A stretch of DNA of 64,000 nt, from positions 38,413,211 through 38,477,210 of the forward strand of contig OX442314.1 in assembly GCA_949358305.1 (NCBI GenBank), read 5' to 3'. Source of the stretch: Strigamia acuminata (lineage: Eukaryota; Arthropoda; Chilopoda; Geophilomorpha; Linotaeniidae). A program made the translations under genes and the position numbers. The notes under the pieces are model-generated. The model was not told the DNA's origin. It saw nothing but the letters and a program-made list of their open reading frames with translations, and searched no databases. The first letter of the stretch is position 1. The number at the start of each line of letters is the position of its first letter. This document shows, one piece after another, positions 55,058-64,000 of the stretch.

Positions 55058-56530
55058 TTAGTCTTTCTTCGAAAGCGAGTGCAAAAATATCTTCGCAATT
55101 CGGGTCTCGCGTGCGATTCCGTAGGCTGCGGCGATGTCGTCGGCATTAAAATGCCCAAATCTCCGGTGCCAAAGCTCCAAATCAGACAACTTTCCCTTCG
55201 GGGGTTTGGGAGAAGATGTTGAAACAGGTCCCTCGGCAAAAGTAACATGCCGGACAGGTGACGCGGAGGTTGACGCAGAAAGAACCTGTTTGGGAACTAG
55301 GGCTGAAGTAGCCGCAGGAGGCGTCGCAGATGTAGGATCTGCGGGCAAAACATCCTGAAGGGAGTAAAGGTCATCCGTCAGTTTGGCCTTCAAAACAAAT
55401 TGTTTGGCTTTATCCGCCGGATGATAAATGGTCATAACATTATTTGAAGCTGCAAAATGCAGTCCGGCACGATCGATCTTCGATAGGCTCACCAAATTAC
55501 GCGAGAAAGCAGGGGCATGCAAAACATTACGCAGTCACGGGGAAATAAGACCCCCCCTGCGCCGCTACGGCCAACTCGCAACACCACATCTCCAACACCA
55601 CTCACTCGAGAGCGACCTTCACCTAAAATGATGAAATAATTGGAGACCGGCTTGTAATCGTTGAAACGATCACGATTTGAACACACATGGTCGGAAGATC
55701 CCGAATCGATGAGCCACTCATTCGATGAAGCTGAAGACACATTCGATTCCGATCGCGCGAAGAAATTGAGTCCGGTGACCACGTTTGAAGAAACAGTGCT
55801 TGTTTGCGGAGCACCACCACCATGTCCACGCTTGCGGTTGTGCGAATTTGAGCGTCGACCACGATTTGCGGATGGAGCGGAAGAGGAAGCGCCTTGGACT
55901 CGAGGTTTGGGGCATTTATTAGCATAATGTCCCATTTTTTTACAGTTGAAACACTGGATTTGCGATAAAGGTCGAAATGTCTTCGGATTGCTCGATGTCG
56001 TACTGGAGGATTGAAGGCTGGTTGAAGATTCAGAATGTGCACTTTTCATCTTCAATCGATTAAATTCCGAGAGAAGATGGTCGCTGACTCCCTTTAATGT
56101 GAAATCCGCGTCGGACCAATGATAAATTGTTTGCACAGTCGCCTCATAAGAATCCGGTAATATATCCAAAAGTTGGTAGGCGACATCCGAATCCAAAAAT
56201 GTGACTTTTAAATCCGTCAAAACAGCACGGGCTTTGGTGATCCGACTTATGAAAACGGCCATATCTTCATTCGGAAGCGATTTCATATTTAAGAACTCTC
56301 GACGAAGTCCAGCGATGCGGGCTCGCGAAGACGGTTGAAATGTCGCTTTCAATGCCACCCAGGCATCGCGCGCAGAGTCCGAAGCTCACACACTGTCCAG
56401 ATATTGTGGCTCAACGAATAAACCGAGAAGAGCTTTCGCACGTTTGAAGCGTTCATCCTGAAGCGGTTTTCGAGGCTGATCCCACGTATCGTCTTTAACC
56501 AGAAGTTGGACCGTTGAACCATCTTGGAGT
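55058..56530 (-). pseudogene. Ty1/copia retrotransposon relic: gag, protease, pre-integrase
   Basis: The gag frame (about 56530-55489) matches the UBN2-type copia Gag: LRREFLNMKSLPNEDMAVFI, LLDILPDSYEATVQTI. It has a CCHC knuckle (CFNCKKMGHYANKC) and a protease motif WLIDSGSSDHVCSNRDRF. There is an in-frame TGA at 56386-56388. After a frameshift near 55520 the frame 55522-55058 carries the GAG-pre-integrase motif LWHRRFGHFN. Integrase core, RT and RNase H are absent, so the copy is 3'-truncated. Confidence 0.9.
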
Positions 56531-56534
56531 CTCC

Positions 56535-57020
56535 CTTCTTGGAGCCCTCATTTCATCAACATAGTCATTTTAGTCTTTAAGAAGCAAAAAATATACATTT
56601 TTTTCATCACATGGTTGGAATTTGTACCCTTTTGGAGATTTAATAAGGAGTAAGGCACTTTCTAATAAAAATTCTTGGCTGTGCCTCATTCCTCGTGCCC
56701 CAAATTTGGATTTCAAACAGTTTAATTTTTTTTTACCAACATTTCAGTCACCATTTTAAATTTTGGAATGCTATCACAAACAGGAATTGTCTTTTTAACT
56801 TCTTGAATTGTTTACAGTTGTTGTTTCGACATGTCACGCTGCTTTCGTAGCCGATTTTTGGAAACTTTCACAGACTTCATTTTTTTCCTGTTTAAGTTAT
56901 TTCTGTTGTGTATGGCATCTAGTTGCTTTTGAAGTTCTTCATTTTTGCGTCTCAGTTCAATTAATTCAGTGTTTGTTGTTTCATTCTTACAAATGTCACA
57001 AGATGACCTTAGGATAATTG
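56535..57020. other. Spacer, no supported gene
   Basis: AT-rich; short ORFs without motifs. Confidence 0.35.
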
Positions 57021-57323
57021 TTAGGAAGGGGTTATATTACGCATTTGGACAGAAAAAGATGTCACAAACCGTTTTGTTCTTTGGAAATTAAGCTGTAATT
57101 GACACTTATGTAGTTCTTTCAAATCAGGGTCCTTCTTCATTTCTTCCCAATGTTTTTTACCATGTATTTTCACTCCAAAATACAGCTCTCTCTCCTGCTT
57201 TTCATCCCATTTCATTCGTTCTTTAGGTCCCTTTTCCATCTCCGCCATGTCAATCATTTTAGTCAATGCATTTCTACATTCATCTATTGGTTCGGGCGCT
57301 GGTTTCGTTCGAAGTTTCATCAA
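57021..57323 (-). pseudogene. Myb/SANT-like domain fragment
   Basis: Minus-strand frame with MKWDEKQERELYFGVKIHGKKHWEEMKKDPDLKELHK: the spaced Trp residues and helix pattern of a Myb/SANT DNA-binding repeat. It might be the C-terminal part of the relic at 57392-58016, but the connecting sequence has frame breaks. Confidence 0.5.
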
Positions 57324-57391
57324 ATCTCTAATAAACAGATTTTAGGTGTATTTACATTTTCTTTCTTCCTTTTTAACCATTTTCTTCTCCA

Positions 57392-58016
57392 TCAATTTGG
57401 GGGCGTGGGAGGAGGTGATACGCCACGTTCGGCTGCCAACTCATCGGTAATCACCTGGTGCTCCATCTCCTCGAAATAGGCCATCATCGCAGGTGAATAA
57501 CCTGACCCCTTTGAACTGGATGACGGTGAGTCGGGTGGTGGAGATGGTGCCAACGGGTACTGCTCCTCCAGTTCAGCGAGGCGGGCTTCCCACCACTCCA
57601 CAGGCGGAATGGATGGAGATGAATGAGGTGGCTGTGGTGGCAACAAGGCGTTCTCCTTGTCCTCAATATCTACAGTTAGCCGCCATCGACTTATCCATCT
57701 GTTTGCCCATCGAGTTGACAAACAGTGGTGTTGACGTGTCTCGTCGCCGTTCCTCACTGTTTTCACCAAAAAAGCAACTGCTTCGAAAGTGTCTAATGTA
57801 GCTTCGAATCCGGCTTTCTAGCCGTTTGGACACCACCACGTCTACGCCGCCCCTTTGCGCTGCGTTTTTTACCTTCGCCACGTCCACCACCAAGCAATCC
57901 CTGCCCACCGTCCGCTTTTGCCACTCGCCGAGGGTCATTTGGGTGGCGCAACCCTGATGAGCCGCATTTGCCATCACCAATTCGTTGACGAGAATGTACC
58001 TGGCGGCGGCGACCAA
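57392..58016 (-). pseudogene. Possible tyrosine-recombinase-like fragment plus Pro-rich linker
   Basis: The frame 58016-57663 reads MTLGEWQKRTVGRDCLVVDVAKVKN … SRIRSYIRHF … STPLFVNSMGKQMDK, which loosely follows the catalytic-domain layout of eukaryotic tyrosine-recombinase-like proteins. An overlapping frame (57769-57392) is Pro/Glu-rich. The identification is weak: no clear R-H-R-Y tetrad is visible. A ~55-bp stretch at its 5' end (about 58000-58056) is also present at 50115-50175. Confidence 0.3.
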
Positions 58017-58056
58017 TCACGGCGCACTTAATTGTCACGAGGTATAGGTTAGGTTA

Positions 58057-58590
58057 GCTAATCACAAACCTAATAAGTCTGTTTTGTCCAATCGAATGGC
58101 AGAGAATGTTTGTTTCCCTAAAAGCTTTAGCTAGGGACAAATCCCCCTCGGGCGAACCGGCGCCTTCTCACCCCCCCCCCCTACCTGCCCTCTCCGCTGA
58201 CCCCCCCCTCCCCCCCCGCCTAATCCTGTGGCGGACGCCACTTGTAACCTAGGTTAGGTACGAAAATAAATTGCTCTTATTTTCTATGTTCTTTTGGTTT
58301 TGTTTCTGTGGCATCAACATAAAAAAGGCTAGATGTTCTCTCTGCTGCGTCTGTTGGGCAACTGTGCTTTCTCTCTGATTTTACACGGCTCTTTCATTCT
58401 TGTTTTGGGACCTTGCACTCCCTACTCCAGTGTTCTTCTTTTTGACACTTTTAACATGCTTCTTGTGCCCCCCACCCCACATTGTTGACTTGTGCAGGTG
58501 GCTTTTGTTGAATGGCCAATGTTAAATCCTTGATGGCTTTGAGGATGTTGTGAAACTTGTCCGGCACAATCTCTTTGGGTTTTTGTGATA
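58057..58590. other. Low-complexity C-rich stretch and spacer
   Basis: Poly-C runs near 58170-58225, otherwise unremarkable; no gene supported. Confidence 0.4.
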
Positions 58591-58596
58591 CATTCG

Positions 58597-59040
58597 CTAA
58601 CTCCAGTTTAGACATAGAAAGTTAACCCTAGTTCTTGCTTTGCAGTCCAAGGTGGCAAAATCTGGGGCCAAAATGACCTGCTTTGACAATTCACTTGAGA
58701 GTCCTGCAATGAACCTCGACTGCAACTGGAAATTATCCCTTGTACCAGCTACTTCCCCTTTCTCAAAGCAAAGCTCCCACAACCCCTTTATCCTTGAGGC
58801 AAATTTGGTTGCTGACCCCCTTTTTCTGGGCAGCCTGTGGCGAAACCTATCAAACTTTGCATATGCATACCTAGTCTCCCTGACACCAAATCTGGCAACC
58901 AGCATCCTTTCAAAATCCTCTAGGTTCTCACAGTCCATTGCTATAGAATCGTCATCAACCCATGTTCTAGCCTCATCTTGAAACTGGAGCGGGAATGGTG
59001 CAGACTCGTTACTCGCAAAGAGTTGAGCAAGCTCAGTAGG
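58597..59040 (-). pseudogene. Retrotransposon gag fragment
   Basis: The minus frame has FERMLVARFGVRETRYAYAKF … SATKFASRIKGLWELCFEKGE … FIAGLSSELSKQVIL, the helical core of a Ty3/gypsy-type capsid. It extends a little upstream (DEARTWVDDDSIAMDCENLEDF). No knuckle, no pol. Confidence 0.6.
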
Positions 59041-59394
59041 ACGAAAATAGCTCGACGCAGCTTGAGCTGACGATGGAATCCATCCCGAGTCGATGCTACT
59101 GCCGCCGTTTACACGTTAGTGGCGATCGGCAAAACGTTAGCCACTGGTGGTTGGTGCACTGGTGATCTCGGGGCCAATGGCACATTGACGACATTAGTCG
59201 GTGGATACATCACTTGCGCCACATTTTCAATTTGCCCTCCAAATTTCACTCAAACCATTTCTCCCAAAATCACTCAAATTATTTCTCCTACATACAAAAT
59301 TCCTAGTTTTTACACATTAAATTCACGTGTTTACTTTTATTCCATCTGCTCAAAGAATTGAACAAGCTTCGATAGTAATTTTTTTTCCACAATT

Positions 59395-60996
59395 TCAAAT
59401 GACTGGTGGTCTAGAAATGCTGTTCCAATTTCTTGGTTGAAACCAACTCACGTTTCTGGTGCTGGTTCTCGACCAGTTTCTTGATCTTGATCGCGGCACA
59501 GACGTCCTCCGGCTGAGTTGGGAACGGAAAATCGCTGGATCCATGGATTGCTCCATCTGTTCGAGCGACGAATGGGGAATTGTCCCACTAGGACACGTGG
59601 AATCTCGGCGGCGAGCGGCTTCATTATGGCATTGAATCAGATAGTCCTGATCACTTTCCGCCCAATCGGATTTCAGATCAACTCCAAATGGCCTAGCCAT
59701 TTCATCCATTTCACAAACAAGGAGCCCCACCGGCAACAACGCCGTAGCCAACGCCGACTCGTCTATCGGCGGGGGCACCTCGCACACATCTCGCGAAACC
59801 TCGGGCACGCACTGCAACGTCGGTGAAGCTCCACGCTGCGACACCGGTACAATCAATTCGGCCGCAGTTTTGGGAAAATGGGCCGAATCGTACGAGGCAG
59901 CGATCTCACCCTGAACCTGGCGCTGGAATTCTCTCAACCGAGCAATGTCCTGTAATAGGTGCTCATTTCACTCCTGAATCAGTCGTATGCGATCACGCTC
60001 TTCATCCGAACGCGAGGTTCCAGCAACGACGGTCGAGCGAGTGGGCGGGCGGGTATTCGGCAAAAAAATGAATTTTTTGGTTAAAAAAAAAAGGATGGTA
60101 TTATTTAAAAACCTACTTTGTCAGCCACGTTTTCGAAGTTGATCGAAATCTCAGTTGTAATTTCCGTTGGAATTTAAATCTCCCGGTGGTAGTTACATCA
60201 TCTAGTGTAAGCTGCGTCTTACAATCGAGAATCTTTATTTAAAGTAGATCAATGGTAAATGAAATTGATTTAAAGCCTAGATCAAGGATAAGAAAATAAT
60301 GACAAAAATTAATGAGTACATGCAGTGATTTCCGTGAGAGACTTTTAAATATTCCATGCAAGGTTAGAGAGTGGTCCAAGGAGAGGCAACGAGGGGAATC
60401 GCAGGGTCTAACGGGTGTGGTCAGTCCGGTCTGAGTCTTGTTAAGACAAGGCTAAGATCCAAGATTTTGAAAGAAATGGGTAGTGAGAATGAGTTCTCGT
60501 GCCTTTAAAGAAAGGCGATTTGATAATTCTAAGATTTTGGTGGCCAAGTCCCGAAATGGGAGGCTCGTGGTGCCAAATAGTTCCGCTATTTATATTTTTT
60601 ATAGTCAGATTTTTGTAAAATTAGATTCAACCATTGCAGAGATTGGATGTGATTCTCCGTTCCACTGGGTAAAACCCCTCATCACCACCTTTTCATCCTT
60701 TTTCGGAACAAGAGCCAAAGCCTCGACCTCACAAACGACGGGCCCTTCAATCGCAAGCAAATTCCCTGAAGTGGCTTCCGTTATATCTCTCACCTCCACC
60801 GTCGAAGTCGATGGAATGGCCTGCCTTAGTTGTGCGGCAGCGTCCAAATGTAAGCGACGTACATGGCCATCGGTTCTACTCTCTCCTCTGGAGGTGTTGC
60901 TCCGGCTTGGGCAGGCGGCAAATATTCGGGTACTTCAAAATCTTCATCAGAAGATTCACTCGAACGAACATCCATTCGCTTAAATTTGTCCGCCAT
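59395..60996 (-). pseudogene. Degenerate retroelement gag-like ORF pieces
   Basis: A start-like ATG at 60996 opens an acidic frame (MADKFKRMDVRSSESSDEDFEVPEYL) that shifts frame near 60850 and continues to 60605. The pieces at about 60070-59395 begin with a coiled coil (ERDRIRLIQE, stop, NEHLLQDIARLREFQRQVQGEI) and end Arg/Ser-rich. No diagnostic domain is seen, so this is retroelement-like by composition and context only. Confidence 0.35.
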
Positions 60997-61059
60997 ATCT
61001 TCTATGGTTCGTTTGTATCAACATTCTCACTAACACTACACTCACTAAACGTACTTCAC

Positions 61060-61240
61060 CTATTTTATGAGAGGGTTTCTCCGTCAGACTGGAGAAGATT
61101 GGTCGTCCTCGCTGCAACTGGTAGGCATGGTATGATCCTAGATAAAGGAAGAGGCGAATTGAAAAAGCTCCGCTGACCCGCGTTTGCCATAGGGCTGTCA
61201 ATGGCGTGTGCACATTAAACGTTGCTAAAAGGAAACAATA
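61060..61240. repeat. Segment with translated similarity to 12480-12670
   Basis: On the minus strand both loci read ALWxTxV…(F/Y)L…AYQ…R…P.FS.L.EKP, with matching spacing. This may reflect shared terminal (LTR-like) DNA of one retroelement family rather than a protein. Nucleotide identity is modest. Confidence 0.35.
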
Positions 61241-61429
61241 AAAATTCCAAACAGTGGAAAGAGAAAAAATTTTAATAGGAGTAAAAACTCTGTAAAAAAC
61301 TCTTGGTGTTGACACACCCTACAAAAATTAGTGACTGGTCACTGTTAAAACATGCTTAAAAATTGTAAAAATTGGTGTATGTATAAAATACTCTGTAGTA
61401 CAATGATGGTTTTAATAAAAGGGAACAAT

Positions 61430-61560
61430 GATGGGGGCTACCCAATGATTGGCACGCAGGTAAATGAGTTTACGTTATGTTAGGTTAAGGGCACGTTGGG
61501 TTAGGTTACGTAACGTTAGGTTACGGGCACGTTAGGTTATGTTACCAAAATTTGACAAAC
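61430..61560. repeat. TTAGGTTA/GTTACG-rich short repeats
   Basis: Several GTTAGGTTA and GGGCACGTT strings occur in a short span. It is not a clean (TTAGG)n telomere array. Confidence 0.5.
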
Positions 61561-61579
61561 ATTTGACAAAAATTTCAAA

Positions 61580-61900
61580 ATTTGGGGCAAAATGAGAAAA
61601 TTTGGACCATGGAAAATTGTAAAAAATTTAGGAGGAAATGCATTCCGCTTGGAACACATGAATAATGGTTCGATTGAGCCAGCCATAAATATTAAACACC
61701 TGGTGCCATATATCCCACATTATCCGATGGAAAAATGGAAAGAAACTCAAACCCACGGTTCTGATGAAGTACATCAAACTCCCGATTGGATTTTAAACGA
61801 AGATGCTAATCCACCCACTCCCCAATTGGACACAAACACTTCAACACAAATAGATCACACAAAGTCAACACCGACACAAAAGCGTAAGATAATTAACAAA
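61580..61900 (+). pseudogene. Gypsy integrase C-terminal domain fragment
   Basis: The plus frame has KFGPWKIVKNLGGNAFRLEHMNNG…INIKHLVPYIP, the small beta-barrel that ends gypsy integrases, followed by a Thr/Pro-rich tail. It is truncated on the 5' side. Confidence 0.7.
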
Positions 61901-61939
61901 AACACACAATTTATATTTATATATTTATTTTTGCTGTCT

Positions 61940-62136
61940 GACTCATAAAAAGCCACAATATGGCCCCATTTAGCAACACCATCACCAGTGTCTAAATTGT
62001 ATTTTTTAAAGTTATTTCGAAAGCACTTCAGTAGATGGGGGGGGGGGGGATCAAACAGCAAAAAAAATTGTTTTCCATTGTCATTAAGATAAGGGCTCGC
62101 AGTGAAAAATTTCACGAACTGGAATACCACTTCCAA
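61940..62136 (-). pseudogene. P-element transposase fragment (third locus)
   Basis: The minus frame has FFLLFDPPPPHLLKCFRNNFKKYNLDTG, homologous to the WMFDPPHLIKCFRNNL piece at 15355-15591. The PPPP run comes from a 13-bp homopolymer (about 62037-62049). Too short to encode more. Confidence 0.75.
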
Positions 62137-62555
62137 GTCACAATAAGAAAACTATCAAAATTATCACGAACCGGAACAACATTTTCCATAATTTTACTTG
62201 TTTGCTCCGGTTTATCTCAAGACAGAAATTCTATTGAAGAAAAACTGTTTATTTGGAATTAATATTTATTTCAAACGACAATACTGTCCCAAAACTTTAG
62301 TCTCCACCCACCTTTAATGCCACCACTTCGACTTCCATGTCCTGTTATTGAATTTTACAAAGGTAATTCACAAACATAATTCGCCGAGTGTGTGCTGAAA
62401 ATCTTGTTAAACGCATGGATAAATAAATGAAAGAAAGACAATGCGAAACGGGATGCGCGTTTGTTTATTCGAAACCGCAAATAAAAAATAAAAAATATGT
62501 ATATATATATATTTATACAGTATATCGACAGACAAGAAAATCCGACAAACGGTGC
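62137..62555. other. Spacer with AT microsatellite
   Basis: A (TA)n-like tract near 62498-62512; no gene supported. Confidence 0.35.
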
Positions 62556-62559
62556 CGTT

Positions 62560-62789
62560 TCACGAACTGGCGTGCGTGTCTTCCCAATCGTCGATGAAAT
62601 ACTGCGGACGATCCACATTTTCCAGGAAAAAATCTGCGTGGTCCCGGTCGATGTCCTCGATCTTAGAGATCAATCGGGTCAAAAATTCGGGAATTGCGAC
62701 CGCTTTCATGAACATTTTGACACCGTCTGGTCCCCACGCCTGCACATATCGTTTTTCTATGGGCAGATTCGCGCGAGTAAGTGGAGTAC
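62560..62789 (-). CDS. Candidate 3'-terminal exon of an uncharacterised gene
   Basis: The minus frame starts at an acceptor (TTATTGTACACAG) and reads GTPLTRANLPIEKRYVQAWG … IEDIDRDHADFFLENVDRPQYFIDDWEDTHASS before a stop. The acidic C-terminus looks like a real protein end. It may be an alternative last exon of the gene to the right or a separate gene. No family recognised. Confidence 0.4.
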
Positions 62790-62977
62790 CTGTGTACAAT
62801 AATTAAAATTAGTTTAGTAAAAAATGAACAAACAAGTTAGACTGCGATGTGGCCAAAAAATTATAATTAATTACAGAATAAAAGGAAAGAAAACACTCAT
62901 CGCAGTTTCGTGATAGGGGCGGGATGACGACGACGACAACCGCTACAGACAAACATGGTGTAATTTTCTCGGTTGGC

Positions 62978-63903
62978 CTATGTCCGCCCCACAGATTCTC
63001 CGTGTACTGAACAGAAACACGATGTGCAATCCATCTGCGAACTAGTCGACTTCGTGCAGTAAAGACTGTTGCATTCGCTTTCCTTGATGTCTCGTTTCTC
63101 GCGATACAAGGCCGTCTGAAATTTCAGTCAAACACGAATGAACAAATTAATGAGAGCGGCGGAAAAGATCCTCCTCCCTTACATTGAACGGATCCGGTTT
63201 GTCACTGTCCGATGACGACGATGATTTCGTAGTGGGAATCGGCTCGTGTCCACGTATTTGCTTAGTCTCGCGTTTGCGCTTGCTCTCCGCAATGCTAGCG
63301 GTTAAACCGCGATCGCGCTTGATCCCGCGTCCTCGAGCGGTGCCGTGACCATGTCCGACACGACCGCCTTTGTTTCCACCGTTTCCATCGCCTTCGTCTT
63401 CGTCTTCGATGTCGCTATCGTCATCGTCGTCGAGTTGTGTCTTCCCGAACAAAAACTTCAGGGCCGGAGCTTGTCGATCGAAATTGATGGGTTGCTGAAA
63501 ATAAAACAAACAGGCGGGCAATCGATCAATCTGGTTGCCCGGGCAGGTCCTTGGGGCAAGACACTCACATTCTTGTTCCATAGCGTGTATCCTTCTCGCA
63601 ACAGCTCCATAACCTCTGGTGTTACCACGATTGCCTAGAGAGAAAATCTCAAAGGTGAATAAACCGAATCGTTTTTCTCTCACCTCATCATCCTTCTTCT
63701 TCTTGTTCCCCTGCTGTTGCCGTGCACCACTGTGGTGGGGGGGGGGGGGAACCACCTCTCCTCCTCGCGCCCTCCCTACTCAGCTTCAGAAATGTGGGCA
63801 GTACGTCGAATTTGTGTGTCTGATGCAAATGATAGCTCAGATCTTCTGGTTGTGTGTTACACAAAGGACAGTCGTCCGCCATCTCCCTCGTTAACATCAG
63901 TGC
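62978..63903 (-). CDS. 3' exons of an uncharacterised C2H2-like, acidic nuclear-type protein
   Basis: Exons on the minus strand: 63903-63684, 63634-63569, 63494-63183, 63115-62978 (stop TAG). The last three are phase 0 and join cleanly; introns are 49, 74 and 67 nt. The first visible exon has DDCPLCNTQPEDLSYHLHQTHKFD, a C2H2-type finger, and later RQQQGNKKKKDDE. Those two ends differ by one base in frame, with a 13-G/C homopolymer (63737-63749) between, so either an assembly length error or a small unseen intron is likely. Downstream are an acidic block (DDDDDSDIEDEDEGDG), a Gly/Arg region and a Ser/Asp stretch, then a Cys-rich end (CNSLYCTKS…CTSCFC). The 5' end lies outside the window. Function unknown. 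Confidence 0.5.
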
Positions 63904-64000
63904 CTGTTGAAGAAGAGATGAACGATTGAGATGAACATGTCAGCGGAAATAAACAAAGAAAAAAAAATTGATTAATAAATAAATGAACAGATAAATAAAT

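Noticed and set aside
61470-61545. Telomere-like TTAGG repeat array
   Set aside because: Only scattered GTTAGGTTA strings, not a regular pentamer array.

Overview
This is a eukaryotic, almost certainly arthropod (probably hexapod) nuclear window. The reasons are a single-exon Toll receptor, a Methuselah-type GPCR, very short canonical introns (56-72 nt in the genes resolved here) and many arthropod-type transposons. It is AT-rich and gene-poor. More than half is transposon relics and tandem repeats.

Layout. 0.9-10.8 kb: a degenerate Ty3/gypsy LTR retrotransposon on the minus strand, with an intact-looking -1 frameshift site at the gag end and a 695-bp long-TIR transposon inside its protease region. 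12.4-13.6 kb: a retroelement-like ORF with a CPxCxGxGW zinc-ribbon-like module. 14.2-15.9 kb: a P-element/THAP relic. 16.7-17.5 kb: a foldback element. 18.1-20.9 kb: Toll-like receptor (minus). 21.7-22.4 kb: deleted duplicate of the Methuselah-like gene. 22.5-24.6 kb: complete 10-exon SPAG6 (minus). 25.2-26.4 kb: mosaic of repeats. 26.7-28.0 kb: Methuselah-like GPCR (minus). 30.3-35.8 kb: DUF229 sulfatase-fold gene (plus), whose first intron holds a 2.2-kb array of a 20-bp satellite. 37.2-37.4 kb: a second 20-bp array. 38.4-39.6 kb: LRR protein (minus). 40.5-42.1 kb: charged nuclear-type protein (minus). 42.7-44.1 kb: intronless ariadne-2-type RBR E3 ligase (minus). 46.4-62.1 kb: a graveyard of THAP/P, MULE+PHD+ubiquitin-protease, two gypsy lineages, copia, a piggyBac-like MITE, a possible capsid-like relic and other fragments. 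62.5-63.9 kb: 3' exons of an uncharacterised host gene (minus), cut by the window edge.

The host genes do not form a functional cluster: innate immunity (Toll), ciliary/flagellar axoneme (SPAG6), signalling (Mth-like), ubiquitination (ARIH2). Exon structures of SPAG6, the DUF229 gene and the Mth-like gene were resolved by hand. Their spliced lengths are exact multiples of three, which supports the junctions. Nothing here looks prokaryotic, and I see no CRISPR, operon or convincing tRNA. The items most worth following up are the MULE-PHD-USP relic, the CPxCxGxGW module shared by two loci, the stop-free intronic satellite and the frameshift signal in gag-pol.
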